A stretch of 64,000 nucleotides of DNA from Bacteroidales bacterium. GTDB lineage: Bacteria > Bacteroidota > Bacteroidia > Bacteroidales > VadinHA17. The notes under the pieces were generated by a model. That model ran no database searches, was not told the origin of the DNA, and was given only the letters and a program-made list of their open reading frames with translations. The stretch is from contig JADJLX010000001.1 in the NCBI GenBank assembly GCA_016709865.1, positions 186,001-250,000 on the forward strand, read 5' to 3'. Positions 45,859-55,836 of the stretch are shown here, in pieces (within the stretch, counting starts at the first letter, position 1; each line of letters opens with the position of its first letter). The translations under genes were made by a program, and so were the position numbers.

Positions 45859-47328
45859 ATGAAAACAACCAAATCTCTACTTCTTTCGATTATGCTGCTT
45901 GCCTCTGTTGGGCTTAGTGCGAAAGACTACAACGCTTCAATGTTCGGTGTAAAATCAAACGGAACAACGATGAATACAAATTCGATTCAGAAAGGGATTG
46001 ATTTTGTAAGTGAAAACGGCGGAGGACGTCTTGTTTTTTATGTCGGCAGATACCTCACCGGGACAATCCACATGAAACCAAATGTTACTATTCAGCTTGA
46101 GGAAGGTGCCATCCTGGTAGGTTCTCCGAATCCACTCGATTATGAATTCATTTCGAACTGGACTGCACTGATATTCGCACATAATGTGAATAACATTGGC
46201 ATTACCGGGAAGGGAGTTATTGACGGACAGGGATTTACTGTGGCTACCAATCTTGTGGATCTGATTCATAAAGGAGTTATAAAAGATCCTCTCAAGTATG
46301 ATCGTCCCTGGGAAGGACGACGGCCGCAGAATATCTATTTCAAAGGATGCCGGAATGTACGGATTGAAGGTATAATCCTGAAAGATCCGGGAAGCTGGAA
46401 TCAGCAATACGATCAGTGTAAAAACGTTATTGTTAAAGGAATAACAGTAGACAGCAAGTCGTACTGGAACAACGACGGAATTGACATCGTAGACTGCGAC
46501 AGCGTAAGTGTTACAGACTCATATTTTGATGCTGCAGATGACGGCATATGTCTGAAATCGCATAACGCTGATTTCATTTGTCAGAATGTTTATATTCATA
46601 ATAATACTATCCGCACAAGTGCAAATGGGATTAAATTCGGAACAGCATCTCTTGGCGGTTTCAGGAATATTAAAATAATAAATAACCTGGTCTTTGATAC
46701 CTACCGTTCAGCAATCACCTTCGCAGCCGTTGACGGCGGACTTGTTGAAAATGTTATAGTTGACAGCTTGCGGTCGATCAATACAGGAAATGTTATTTTT
46801 CTTCGTATCGGCGAACGCAGGGCAGGTAAAAAGGGTAAAATGAGTAATATAAGTATTTCAAATGTCTATGCGGAAGTCCCATCAACCAAACCGGATGCAG
46901 GATATAACTATGAAGGTCCGGTTGAGGATATGCCAAGAAATATATCCCCATCATCAATCGTTGGCATGCCCGATGCAATCATTGAAAATGTGACATTAAA
47001 AAACATTGAAATAAATTACCCGGGAGGAGGAAATCCCGAATTCGCCAAAATCGGATTGGATGAGCTTGACAAGGTCCCTGAGATGGGTGCCAGCTATCCG
47101 GAGTTTTCAATGTTCAAAGAGCTTCCTGCATGGGGCATTTATATCAGACATGCAAAAGGAATCACAATGGAGAATGTGACTCTCTCTTGCGGCAAGAGAG
47201 ACTACAGAACACCCATTGTACTCGATGATGTAAAAGGTGCTGATATTAAACTGCTGAAAGTAAATGAACCCGGAGGCAATAAGCAACCGGTCTTTTCATA
47301 TAAATCAGAAAAAGTGGTGATCCGCTAA
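45859..47328 (+). CDS. GH28 polygalacturonase family protein
   Basis: 489 residues with a signal peptide (about 1-21, ending GLSA). A right-handed beta-helix starts FGVKSNGTTMNTNSIQKGI. The catalytic aspartates are present: Asp206 (WNNDGID) and Asp227-Asp228 (AADDGICLKS). The later SANGIKFGT takes the place of the classical GHG segment, as in several bacterial members. GH28 hydrolyses alpha-1,4-galacturonide or rhamnogalacturonan backbones. Together with GH106 this suggests pectin or rhamnogalacturonan degradation. It overlaps the convergent antiporter gene by 4 nt. Confidence 0.9.
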   Translation: MKTTKSLLLSIMLLASVGLSAKDYNASMFGVKSNGTTMNTNSIQKGIDFVSENGGGRLVFYVGRYLTGTIHMKPNVTIQLEEGAILVGSPNPLDYEFISNWTALIFAHNVNNIGITGKGVIDGQGFTVATNLVDLIHKGVIKDPLKYDRPWEGRRPQNIYFKGCRNVRIEGIILKDPGSWNQQYDQCKNVIVKGITVDSKSYWNNDGIDIVDCDSVSVTDSYFDAADDGICLKSHNADFICQNVYIHNNTIRTSANGIKFGTASLGGFRNIKIINNLVFDTYRSAITFAAVDGGLVENVIVDSLRSINTGNVIFLRIGERRAGKKGKMSNISISNVYAEVPSTKPDAGYNYEGPVEDMPRNISPSSIVGMPDAIIENVTLKNIEINYPGGGNPEFAKIGLDELDKVPEMGASYPEFSMFKELPAWGIYIRHAKGITMENVTLSCGKRDYRTPIVLDDVKGADIKLLKVNEPGGNKQPVFSYKSEKVVIR

Positions 47329-49544
47329 CCGGTAAGTTCATTTATTATAATCTGTAAACGCAAAGGATTGCCAACGATCCATATTTTGTCGTTCACTTCA
47401 AAAACAACGTTTGATTCGGGATTCAGTATTCTTTCTCCGTTTCTTTCAATACCCACAACCAGACCTTTTGTACGTTCACGTATGCCTGAGTCTCTGATGG
47501 TTTTGCCTGTAAGTGAAGACTTTTCTCCGATAGTAAAATGATTAAGAGTGACTTTCTGCTTAATATCCGGCACTTTTTCCCTGGCTACAGATGATTCGAG
47601 AAAGATCCTGAATTTTTCAAGCTGCTCGTCGGTACCAATTACCATCAGCTTATCGCTCGGATATAAGTGACTGTCGCGGGTCGGAACATTAATCAGATAA
47701 TCTCCGCGCTCAATTGCAGCAATGTTGACACCGAAGTCCTCTCTGATTTGCGACTCTTCGAGCGTTTTTCCTGCAAGGGGGGATTTTATACCAAGTTCAA
47801 AAGAAGCAAGGTGTGTATCCCATGGCGTAAGTATTTCATTCCCCTCTTTTGCTTTTATTTCCCGTTCATTCAGGTTATCAAGAAACCTCATCTCAAGCTC
47901 TCCGTAAAACGCTTTCAACCTCCTTGACAAAAAAGCCAGTATAATGATAGCAATAACAGCTCCCGAAAATGCAACAATTGTAGGAAACAGATAATCAAGA
48001 AGAAATCCGATATAAAACACAGCGAGACCAACCTTGGAAAAGCCCATTATTATCAGCGGACCCCTCTGTGTATTTCTTGCCCATACACTTTTATAATTCT
48101 GGTTGTGTGGTCTCCGGAAGGCAAGTGCCCATAGAAAAGGAGATAACGCTATCAGACAAACTGCCACAGTAATAAACTTGCTGCTATTGTATTCGGAGAA
48201 TAAAGGGGCAATTATACGGGTGCCAAGGAGAATGATCGCTATAATTATCACTGAAAATATAACTATATTGATAACATAAGATCTGATTACCTTCTTCCAT
48301 TCTGTGATCTCGGCAATATTTTGAGCTCCAACACTATAGGAGGCCATACTCTTCTTCCATTTATCAGGCAATAACTTCTCTATCCGCCTGAATACCGGAT
48401 CGGAGAGTTTTATCATAAAGGGTGTTGTGAAGGTTGTCAGCACTGAAACAGCAACTGCAACAGGGTAAAGAAAGTCGCTGGTCACATTCAGTGTGAGTCC
48501 CAGTGTGGCGATGATAAAGGAAAACTCCCCTATCTGTGAAAGGCTCATACCTGATTGAACAGCGATTTTCAGAGGTACACCGGCGACAAGAGCTCCAAGC
48601 GTAACAAACAGCGGCTTCCCGAATAATAATACCAGAGTAGCTGCGAGAATTGGAATTATGTGTTCAACAAGCATTGCCGGATCGATCAGCATACCAACCG
48701 ACACAAAGAAAATTGCACCGAAAAGGTTCTTGACCGACTTTGTAATTTTTTCAATTTTTTCAGCTTTTGTTGTTTCGGCAAGAATAGATCCCATTATAAA
48801 GGCACCGAGAGCGGGTGAGAATCCGGCATATGTTGCCAGCACCACCATAAGAAAACAGAGCGCCAGCGAAATTATAAGTAATGTTTCCTCGGTGATTAAT
48901 GAACTTATCTTCCGGAAAAATGTCGGAAGAAAAAATATTCCTGAAACAAACCACAAAACGAGGACAAAAGCAAGCTGCAAAATCGATTTAAACATCTCTG
49001 CCCCGGCAAATGTCTGACTTACAGCAACAGTTGAGAGCAGTACCATAAGTATCACAGCAACAAGATCTTCAATAACCAGTACTCCTGTTACAATTCCGGC
49101 AAATTTCTGATTTTTAACCCCCAGTTCATCAAACGCCCTTATGATAATTGTTGTTGATGCAATAGCCAGAATTCCTCCCAGAAAAAGACTGTTAATGTTA
49201 TTCCAGCCTAATAGTTTTCCAACACCAAAGCCCAGGAGCATTGTAAGAGTCACTTCTGTAAAAGCAGTGATTAATGCCACACCACCTACCCTCGCCAATT
49301 TCTTAAAACTGAATTCAAGTCCAAGACCAAACAGCAGGAATATTACTCCGATATCAGCCCATGTTTTGATACTGTCGGTTTCAACTATTGTAGGGAATAA
49401 CTTAAAGTATGGTCCGACCAGAAATCCGGCAATAATATAACCCAAAACCACAGGCTGCTTCAGCTTTTTAAAAAGCAATGTTACTATAGCTGCCGAGCCA
49501 AGTATAAGTGCAAGATCGATTATTAACGGCGGAACGTGTAGCAT
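47325..49544 (-). CDS. CPA2 family cation:proton antiporter with two TrkA-C domains
   Basis: 739 residues. An N-terminal membrane domain of about 12 helices (PLIIDLALILGSAAIVTLLF, then FLLFGLGLEFSFKKLARVGG, SLSQIGEFSFIIATL) matches Kef/NapA-type antiporters. Two TrkA-C (RCK_C) domains follow: SPLAGKTLEESQIREDFGVN and SSLTGKTIRDSGIRERTKGL. A TrkA-N NAD-binding domain is absent. It should exchange Na+ or K+ for H+ at the inner membrane, gated by ligand binding to the C-terminal domains. It is convergent with GH28. Confidence 0.9.
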   Translation of the reverse strand: MLHVPPLIIDLALILGSAAIVTLLFKKLKQPVVLGYIIAGFLVGPYFKLFPTIVETDSIKTWADIGVIFLLFGLGLEFSFKKLARVGGVALITAFTEVTLTMLLGFGVGKLLGWNNINSLFLGGILAIASTTIIIRAFDELGVKNQKFAGIVTGVLVIEDLVAVILMVLLSTVAVSQTFAGAEMFKSILQLAFVLVLWFVSGIFFLPTFFRKISSLITEETLLIISLALCFLMVVLATYAGFSPALGAFIMGSILAETTKAEKIEKITKSVKNLFGAIFFVSVGMLIDPAMLVEHIIPILAATLVLLFGKPLFVTLGALVAGVPLKIAVQSGMSLSQIGEFSFIIATLGLTLNVTSDFLYPVAVAVSVLTTFTTPFMIKLSDPVFRRIEKLLPDKWKKSMASYSVGAQNIAEITEWKKVIRSYVINIVIFSVIIIAIILLGTRIIAPLFSEYNSSKFITVAVCLIALSPFLWALAFRRPHNQNYKSVWARNTQRGPLIIMGFSKVGLAVFYIGFLLDYLFPTIVAFSGAVIAIIILAFLSRRLKAFYGELEMRFLDNLNEREIKAKEGNEILTPWDTHLASFELGIKSPLAGKTLEESQIREDFGVNIAAIERGDYLINVPTRDSHLYPSDKLMVIGTDEQLEKFRIFLESSVAREKVPDIKQKVTLNHFTIGEKSSLTGKTIRDSGIRERTKGLVVGIERNGERILNPESNVVFEVNDKIWIVGNPLRLQIIINELTG

Positions 49545-49683
49545 CCTTAATATCTCTTTAAATACCCGAAAATGTCTATTATAGCGTAATATTTACATCT
49601 AGTTTCAGGTAATAGTTAGACCTGATTAGGGAGTGCAAATATGAAACCGGTTATTGATAAAAGGAAAGAGTAAGAAAATATTT

Positions 49684-51261
49684 TTATTTCATCACCTTCC
49701 TCAAAACACCGAAAACTCCCCTGATAAATGTGGCACTCGTAAGCACTTTAACCATCTGATCCTGTGGTGTTCTGGTGCTCCTTGATGATGATCCGGGCTT
49801 CTGATTCCCCCATTCTCCCATTCTCCCCTTTCCGCTGTCTCGGAATCTACGCTGCGCTTCGATCTCCTCTTCTTTTCTTCTTGCATCCTCTGCAGCAGCC
49901 TCTTCCAATTGAGTAACTTTCTTACTCAATATCTCATAAGCGCTCTCCCTGTCAATTGTCTGTCCATATTTCTGAACCAAAACAGAATATTTGTTTATCG
50001 ATGCAATTTCAGCAGGAGTAAGGATATCCATCCTGCTCACAGGAGCTCTGAGCATTGTAGCAGCAAGTGGTGTTGGAATTCCTTTCTCATTAAGAGCTGT
50101 AACAAGGGCCTCGCCAATACCCAGACTGGTGATTGTTTCATCTGTTTTATAAAATTCAGATATAGGATAGTTCTCAGCAGTAAGCTTAATTGCCTTACGG
50201 TCAATAGCCGTAAATGCCCTTAGTGCATGCTGCACTTTTAGTCCGAGTTGTGAAAGAACTCCATTTGGAACATCAGTTGGATTCTGTGTAACAAAGAATA
50301 TACCCACTCCTTTTGAACGGATAAGTTTCACAATGTTTTCAATCTGCTCAAGAAGAGCCTTGCTTGCCTGGTTGAAAATAAGATGTGCCTCATCGATAAA
50401 TATCACGAGTTCAGGTTTTTCTGCATCTCCCTTTTCGGGCATCTGGCTGTAAATCTCAGCAAGAAGTGAAAGCATAAAAGTAGAAAACAGTTTTGGTTTG
50501 TCCTGAATATCTGTGAGACGTATGATGCTTATATATCCATTACCGTTCTTGTCGGTACGCATAAGATCGGCTATTTCAAAAGATAGTTCACCAAAAAACA
50601 GATCGGCACCCTGCTGCTCAAGCTCGATAAGCTTCCTTAGAATAATTCCGGTGGTAGCAGTTGAGATCTTGCCATAATCATTTTCGATCTCTTTCTTTCC
50701 TTCTTCTGTTATATACTGGATCACCTTCTTCAAATCCTTAAGATCAAGCAGGGTAAGTTTCTTATCATCGCAATACTTGAAAATCACCGACATTACACCT
50801 TCCTGGGTATCATTCAACTCAAGTATACGTGCGAGCAGCACTGGTCCGAATTCAGAAACTGTAGCCCTGAGCCGCACACCTTCCTGCTTTGAAAGAGACA
50901 TTAATTCAACCGGGTACCCTTTAGGTGAAAAAGGAAGGTTCAGTTTTGCATGTCTTTCTGTAATAAATGGCTTTTCCGTCCCGGGCATTGCGATACCGCT
51001 TAAATCACCTTTTACGTCCATGAGAAGTACAGAAACTCCTTTTTCAGAAAGCTGCTCGGAAAGAACCTGGAGTGTTTTTGTCTTTCCGGTTCCTGTTGCC
51101 CCTGCTATCAGTCCATGCCTGTTAAGTGTTTTGAGAGGTACTTTTACCTGAGCTGCTCCGATTGTTTCTCCGTCTAAAATTGCACTTCCAAGTGCAATAT
51201 AATCTCCCTTACAGGAATAACCGTCATTTATATGTTTTAAAAATGCGTCTGTCTTGCTCAT
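49684..51261 (-). CDS. HerA-like ATPase (DUF853 / YjgR type)
   Basis: 525 residues. Walker A is GATGTGKT at residues 54-61. Walker B is in ELVIFIDEAHLIF. Motifs FVTQNPTDVPNGVLSQLG and HALRAFT match the DUF853 subgroup of HerA-type P-loop ATPases. Its job is not established; the relation is to DNA-translocating ATPases. The C-terminal about 60 residues are charged and low in complexity (RRFRDSGKGRMGEWGNQKPG). Part of their DNA (CCCCCATTCTCCCATTCTCC) is the same simple repeat as in the rhomboid tail. Confidence 0.88.
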   Translation of the reverse strand: MSKTDAFLKHINDGYSCKGDYIALGSAILDGETIGAAQVKVPLKTLNRHGLIAGATGTGKTKTLQVLSEQLSEKGVSVLLMDVKGDLSGIAMPGTEKPFITERHAKLNLPFSPKGYPVELMSLSKQEGVRLRATVSEFGPVLLARILELNDTQEGVMSVIFKYCDDKKLTLLDLKDLKKVIQYITEEGKKEIENDYGKISTATTGIILRKLIELEQQGADLFFGELSFEIADLMRTDKNGNGYISIIRLTDIQDKPKLFSTFMLSLLAEIYSQMPEKGDAEKPELVIFIDEAHLIFNQASKALLEQIENIVKLIRSKGVGIFFVTQNPTDVPNGVLSQLGLKVQHALRAFTAIDRKAIKLTAENYPISEFYKTDETITSLGIGEALVTALNEKGIPTPLAATMLRAPVSRMDILTPAEIASINKYSVLVQKYGQTIDRESAYEILSKKVTQLEEAAAEDARRKEEEIEAQRRFRDSGKGRMGEWGNQKPGSSSRSTRTPQDQMVKVLTSATFIRGVFGVLRKVMK

Positions 51262-51343
51262 ATTCAGTGCTTTTGCTATAATAAAAATCTTAATATTTTC
51301 GCTTGCAATTTAATAGTTTAAAAACAAAATACGAAATCCTTTA

Positions 51344-51445
51344 ACCGCAGAGAAACGCAGAGAAAATCTTTGAGAACCGCAGAGTTCCTGATGATGAATT
51401 TTTGACTCAGCGGCTCTCCATTTTTTCTCAGCGAATCTCTGCGGT
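51344..51445. repeat. 102-bp inverted-repeat element with tandem arms
   Basis: ACCGCAGAGA (51344-51353) pairs with TCTCTGCGGT (51436-51445). The left arm reads CCGCAGAGAAACGCAGAGAA, with tandem GCAGAGAAA units; the right arm has CTCAGCGAATCTC. It fills part of the 317-bp gap between the divergent HerA-like and DUF3078 genes. The rest of the gap is AT-rich with no clear motif. Confidence 0.75.
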
Positions 51446-51578
51446 AAAAATGTTTTTTAGATTGATAAAGAGTAACTACTTTTATAATCAGGAATAGATA
51501 CTTATAATAAGTTAATGTATTGCTAAACAAAACTCTCTGATTTGGGTTTGAATAATAAAAACTTTTAAAACTAAATAC

Positions 51579-52526
51579 ATGAAAACAAAACTCTTAATGT
51601 TTACACTGTTAGCATTATTTATAACATCAGTAGTTTCAGCCCAGGTAACTGATGCTGAAAAAGCCTTGCGTACTGTAAAAACTGACACAACACAGGGATG
51701 GAAAAATGGTGGTGTATTTGCTATAACTCTAGCCCAGACTTCCTTAAGTAACTGGGCTTCCGGAGGACAGAATTCAGTTGCTGTTAATGGAGTTTTTAGC
51801 GGTTTTGCAAATTATAAAAAGGGAAAATCTGTCTGGGACAATTCTCTCGACCTTGGCTATGGTCTTCTGAAACAGGGAGAAGATGATTTCAGAAAAACAG
51901 ATGACAAAATTGACTTTCTCTCTAAATACGGACAGGAGGCATTTAAGAACTTCTATTATGCCGGACTGCTAAACTTTAAAACACAGATGACTCCGGGTTA
52001 CAATTATCCGAAGAAAGAGACTATATCAGACCTTTTTGCACCGGCCTATCTTCTTGTTGCTCTTGGAATGGACTATAAACCAAATGCTTATTTCAGTGCC
52101 TTTATTGCCCCATTAACTGCAAAGTTCACTTTTGTTACTAACGATTCTCTGTCAAATAAGGGAGCTTTCGGAGTAACTCCCGGGGAAAAAGTAAAAAGTG
52201 AAGCCGGAGGTTATGTGAGAGTTATTTTTTCAAAAAATGATTTCAAAGCTGAATATCTGAAAAATGTCTCCTTCACAACAAAAATAGACCTCTTTTCAAA
52301 TTACGCTCATAATCCTCAGAACATTGATGTAAGCTGGGAAAGTCTTATTGCAATGAAGGTTAACAAGTATATCTCTGTTAATTTCAATACGCACCTTATT
52401 TATGATGATGATATTAAGATCCAGTTTGATAAAAACGGAAGCGGTGTTATTGAAGATGGTGAGGGCGTAGCATCAAAGGTCCAATTTAAAGAGATTTTTG
52501 GAGTAGGTTTTTCCTATAATTTTTAG
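51579..52526 (+). CDS. DUF3078 family outer-membrane protein
   Basis: 315 residues with a signal peptide (about 1-22, ending VSAQ). The family start is WKNGGVFAITLAQTSLSNWA, then VWDNSLDLGYGLLKQGED, and it ends KEIFGVGFSYNF, a terminal strand with a final aromatic residue, as in outer-membrane beta-barrels. DUF3078 is common in Bacteroidota and its role is unknown. Confidence 0.9.
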   Translation: MKTKLLMFTLLALFITSVVSAQVTDAEKALRTVKTDTTQGWKNGGVFAITLAQTSLSNWASGGQNSVAVNGVFSGFANYKKGKSVWDNSLDLGYGLLKQGEDDFRKTDDKIDFLSKYGQEAFKNFYYAGLLNFKTQMTPGYNYPKKETISDLFAPAYLLVALGMDYKPNAYFSAFIAPLTAKFTFVTNDSLSNKGAFGVTPGEKVKSEAGGYVRVIFSKNDFKAEYLKNVSFTTKIDLFSNYAHNPQNIDVSWESLIAMKVNKYISVNFNTHLIYDDDIKIQFDKNGSGVIEDGEGVASKVQFKEIFGVGFSYNF

Positions 52527-52565
52527 CAATAATACGCAGACTAATTAATTCAATATTGATTATTC

Positions 52566-52593
52566 GTAGAGCCACAATGCATTGTGGCTCTAC
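52566..52593. repeat. Perfect 28-nt palindrome
   Basis: GTAGAGCCACAATG followed by its exact reverse complement CATTGTGGCTCTAC. It lies between the DUF3078 and GH95 genes, 18 nt before the GH95 start, and can form a hairpin in the GH95 leader or end the DUF3078 transcript. Its sequence is similar in kind to AGAGACGCCA...TGGCGTCTCT at 35551-35574. Confidence 0.75.
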
Positions 52594-52610
52594 ATAAATA
52601 ATTCCATACA

Positions 52611-54944
52611 ATGAAATCTAGATCCTTGTATTTTATTGTTTTGTCAGTTGCAATAATTTCGATAAACAATCTCTCCTCATTCGGTCAAAATCTTCCCTCC
52701 GGAATGAAAATCTGGTTCAACAATCCTGCAGAAAATTGGAACGATGCATTACCGGTCGGAAATGGAAGACTAGGGGCAATGATTTTCGGGAATGTTGAAA
52801 ACGAACGTATTGAAATAAATGAGGAATCTGTCTGGACCGGTCAGGAACGCTGGGATGCAAATCCTGATGCGCTTAAAAGCCTTCCAATAGTTAGGAAATT
52901 GCTTTTCGAGGGGAAGTACAAAGAAGCAGAGGAACTTGCACAAAAGGGAATTCTCGGTCAAAAACCACGGAACCCAACCGCAACATACCAGGCACTTGGA
53001 GATATATATCTTAAATTCGGTCCTCAGCGCGGACTTTCAAACTATCGCAGGGACCTCGATATTAATGATGCAGTTGCCAGGGTATCATACACTGCCAACC
53101 AGGTCAATTATCTCAGAGAAATCTTTTCAAGCGCCCCCGATCAGGCTATTGTTATTAGATTAACAGCCGACAAGCAGGGCTCTCTTTCATTTACAACCAG
53201 GATCTCGCGAAAAGGTGGGAAGCCTGCTATAGTGGCAAAGGGAAATGAAATCAATATAAATGAACATGTTGGTGATGGCATTGGTGTAAAAATGGCAGGA
53301 AAACTAAAAGTAATATGCGATGGCGGTACAACAAGTGCAGGAGGTGACAGCATAAGAATTGAAAAGGCAAACTCGGTCACTATTTTCATGACAGCGGCAA
53401 CTGACTATTTTGGAACAGACCCGCTTGTGACATCCGGAAATCAAATGGAAAAAGTCGCTGATAAACAATATTCTGAACTAAGAAAAAATCATATAGCCGA
53501 TTACCACTCTTTGTTCAATCGGGTGTCACTCGATCTGGGATCTTCGGATGGAAATTATTTTTCTACCGATGCACGAATTGCAGCTATGCAGAACGGATAT
53601 GTCGATACCGATCTGATAGAACTTTATTATCAGTTCGGAAGGTATCTTCTTATAGGCAGCTCACGTCCGGGCGGATTGCCTGCCAATCTCCAGGGAATCT
53701 GGGCAGACGGGATGCAGCCGCCCTGGAGTGCAGATTATCATATAAATATTAACATTCAGATGAATTACTGGCTCTCTGAGCTAACAAATCTCGGAGAGTT
53801 GCAGGAGCCTTTCATAGATTTTATAAATGCCCTCCGTCCAAATGCCCGGAGAACAGCAAAAGAAGTTTATGGAATGAAAGGCATTGTTGCTCATTATACA
53901 ACTGATCCCTGGCATTTCACAGAACCAACAGGCGCAATAGTCTATGGTATGTGGCCAATGGGAATTGCATGGAGTTGTCAGAATATCTGGGATCATTACC
54001 AGTTCGGAGGTGACAAAGAATACCTACGATCAAAATCATATCCCATTATGAAAGAGGCGGCCGAGTTTTGTATGGACTGGCTGACAGTAAATCCAAAAAC
54101 AGGTTACCTTGTTTCCGGTCCCTCAGTTTCTCCCGAGAACAGGTTTAAAATCCCGGGGGGAACAGGCAATGCAAGCATGGTTATGGGCCCGACCATGGAT
54201 CATATGATTATACGTGATCTGCTTCAGAATACTATCGAAGCGGCCAACTTACTTGGACTTGATAAGCCGCTGGTTAAAAAAATGGAGAAGACTCTGGGGA
54301 AACTGGCACCTATCCAGATCGGTAAAGATGGGCGTCTGATGGAATGGACAGAGGAGTTTGAGGAACCCGAACCCGGACACAGGCATATTTCTCATCTGTA
54401 CGGACTTCATCCCGGAAATCAGATAACAGAACAGAAGAATCCTGAATTCCTCAAAGCCGCACGAAATACAATCGATTACAGGCTTGCTAACGGTGGCGGT
54501 CACACCGGCTGGAGCCGAGCCTGGATCATTAACTTTTTTGCTCGCCTGAAAGATGGTGATAAAGCGTACGAAAATGTACTAGCATTATTAAGAAAATCAA
54601 CCCTCAATAATCTCTTTGACAACCATCCTCCTTTCCAGATAGACGGGAACTTTGGAGGTACAGCAGGAATAACCGAGATGCTATTACAAAGTCATGCAGG
54701 TGAGGTAGAACTTCTGCCTGCTCTTCCAACTGACTGGAAGAAAGGTTATATCCATGGAATAATGGCAAGAGGCGGATTTGAAGTGGATCTTGACTGGGAA
54801 AACGGAAAACTTAAACAGGCAAAGATCATCTCAAAACTCGGTAATCCCTTAAAATTAAGTTATGCCGGGAAAATCATTGAAATCCCTGAAACAGAGAAAG
54901 GCAAAACCTATCTCTTCGGGAAAGACCTGGCAGCAGTTAAATAA
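52611..54944 (+). CDS. GH95 family alpha-L-fucosidase/galactosidase
   Basis: 777 residues with a signal peptide (about 1-25, ending SFGQ). The N-terminal domain begins [20 protein letters not shown], then [20 protein letters not shown]. In the (alpha/alpha)6 barrel, [20 protein letters not shown] holds Asn379 and Asn381, PSVSPEN holds Glu509 (probable acid), and [15 protein letters not shown] holds Asp678, matching the Asn/Asn/Glu/Asp set of GH95. The enzyme removes terminal alpha-1,2-L-fucose or L-galactose, which would suit the fucP transporter. The residue assignment was made by eye. Confidence 0.9.
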   Translation: MKSRSLYFIVLSVAIISINNLSSFGQNLPSGMKIWFNNPAENWNDALPVGNGRLGAMIFGNVENERIEINEESVWTGQERWDANPDALKSLPIVRKLLFEGKYKEAEELAQKGILGQKPRNPTATYQALGDIYLKFGPQRGLSNYRRDLDINDAVARVSYTANQVNYLREIFSSAPDQAIVIRLTADKQGSLSFTTRISRKGGKPAIVAKGNEININEHVGDGIGVKMAGKLKVICDGGTTSAGGDSIRIEKANSVTIFMTAATDYFGTDPLVTSGNQMEKVADKQYSELRKNHIADYHSLFNRVSLDLGSSDGNYFSTDARIAAMQNGYVDTDLIELYYQFGRYLLIGSSRPGGLPANLQGIWADGMQPPWSADYHININIQMNYWLSELTNLGELQEPFIDFINALRPNARRTAKEVYGMKGIVAHYTTDPWHFTEPTGAIVYGMWPMGIAWSCQNIWDHYQFGGDKEYLRSKSYPIMKEAAEFCMDWLTVNPKTGYLVSGPSVSPENRFKIPGGTGNASMVMGPTMDHMIIRDLLQNTIEAANLLGLDKPLVKKMEKTLGKLAPIQIGKDGRLMEWTEEFEEPEPGHRHISHLYGLHPGNQITEQKNPEFLKAARNTIDYRLANGGGHTGWSRAWIINFFARLKDGDKAYENVLALLRKSTLNNLFDNHPPFQIDGNFGGTAGITEMLLQSHAGEVELLPALPTDWKKGYIHGIMARGGFEVDLDWENGKLKQAKIISKLGNPLKLSYAGKIIEIPETEKGKTYLFGKDLAAVK

Positions 54945-54951
54945 TCCTTCT

Positions 54952-54981
54952 GGTAACCACGGACTTAAGTCCGTGGTTACC
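54952..54981. repeat. Perfect 30-nt palindrome
   Basis: GGTAACCACGGACTT followed by its exact reverse complement. It differs from the palindrome at 29489-29520 mainly in GGACTT versus GGGCTT. It lies 8 nt past the GH95 stop codon, in a position for a terminator. The rest of the nearly 300-bp gap is AT-rich and contains the promoter of the next operon. Confidence 0.8.
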
Positions 54982-55157
54982 GGAAGTGCCATTAGTAGGG
55001 CTTTAGACCAAAACCTTCTTAAGTCAGATCTATGTATCAACTTGTAATTATGCTATTATTCCTATATCCTAGTTAATAAAAAAATTTGCGTATAGCACTG
55101 ACAATCTTATATTTAATTGAGATTGCACCTAATAACTTAATAAAACTCTAAAATAAA

Positions 55158-55190
55158 TTTGGATATTAATGTTATTTATTTCTAACTTTG
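55158..55190 (+). promoter_or_regulatory. Promoter of the membrane protein/XRE operon
   Basis: TTTG (55158-55161), 21 nt, TAACTTTG (55183-55190), a full match to the Bacteroidota vegetative consensus. The start codon is 52 nt downstream. Confidence 0.65.
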
Positions 55191-55217
55191 TGTTAGTTTT
55201 ATATAACTAATTGTTAG
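55182..55217. promoter_or_regulatory. Repeated CTAA-TTAG palindromes, candidate XRE operator
   Basis: CTAAC-TTTGT-GTTAG (55182-55196) covers the -7 element, and CTAA-TTG-TTAG (55207-55217) follows. A looser ACTAATATTA copy lies further on. Repeated dyads over a promoter suit autoregulation by the small XRE protein encoded in the operon. This is inference. Confidence 0.5.
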
Positions 55218-55242
55218 AATTAAATAACTAATATTAAATGAA

Positions 55243-55641
55243 ATGAAAAAATCAGTTATTGTCTTTATGGTCGCAGCATTAGTGCTTTTGGCAACGATCC
55301 TTTGGATACTTTCATCATCCGGGGTTTTAAAAACAAATGATTTTGGAAGTATATTGGTAGTTTTTCTTCTGTTGGTATTTGCTCTTTTTATCGGATTTAA
55401 AAGGCTGCGCAGTGCAAGGAGAGGTGAGCCTGCCGAAGATGAACTTTCAAAAAAAGTAATGCAGAAATCTGCATCACTCTCTTATTACATCTCCATTTAC
55501 ATGTGGCTCGCAATCGGGTATTTTTCTGAAAGTCTTGATTATGAAATTCACACGCTTATTGGCGCCGGGATAATAGGAATGGCATTAACATTTGCAGTCT
55601 GCTGGTTGATATTTAACTTCGGGGGGATAAAAAATGAATAA
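55243..55641 (+). CDS. Small four-helix membrane protein
   Basis: 132 residues with about four membrane helices in two pairs (residues about 5-25, 33-50, 73-95, 104-126). The central loop [20 protein letters not shown] resembles DUF2178-type proteins, which are regularly encoded beside short XRE regulators. The function is unknown. The end overlaps the XRE gene by 8 nt. Confidence 0.75.
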   Translation: MKKSVIVFMVAALVLLATILWILSSSGVLKTNDFGSILVVFLLLVFALFIGFKRLRSARRGEPAEDELSKKVMQKSASLSYYISIYMWLAIGYFSESLDYEIHTLIGAGIIGMALTFAVCWLIFNFGGIKNE

Positions 55642-55825
55642 CAGGATAAAAGAACACCGGGCAAGATTAAATCTTACCCAGGATGACCTGGCAAGAAAAG
55701 TGAATGTAAGAAGGGAGACAATTGTATTTCTCGAAAAAAATAAATACAACCCCTCTCTGAAGCTTGCCTATGATATTGCAAAAGTCTTTGATTCAAAAAT
55801 TGAAGAAATTTTTATTTTTGAGTAA
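55634..55825 (+). CDS. Short XRE/Cro-type transcriptional regulator
   Basis: 63 residues, almost nothing but a helix-turn-helix: [40 protein letters not shown], and EIFIFE at the end. This is the compact YozG-like type often paired with a small membrane protein. It overlaps the preceding gene by 8 nt, which indicates translational coupling. It probably binds the CTAA/TTAG dyads upstream. Confidence 0.92.
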   Translation: MNNRIKEHRARLNLTQDDLARKVNVRRETIVFLEKNKYNPSLKLAYDIAKVFDSKIEEIFIFE

Positions 55826-55836
55826 GAATTCAAACT

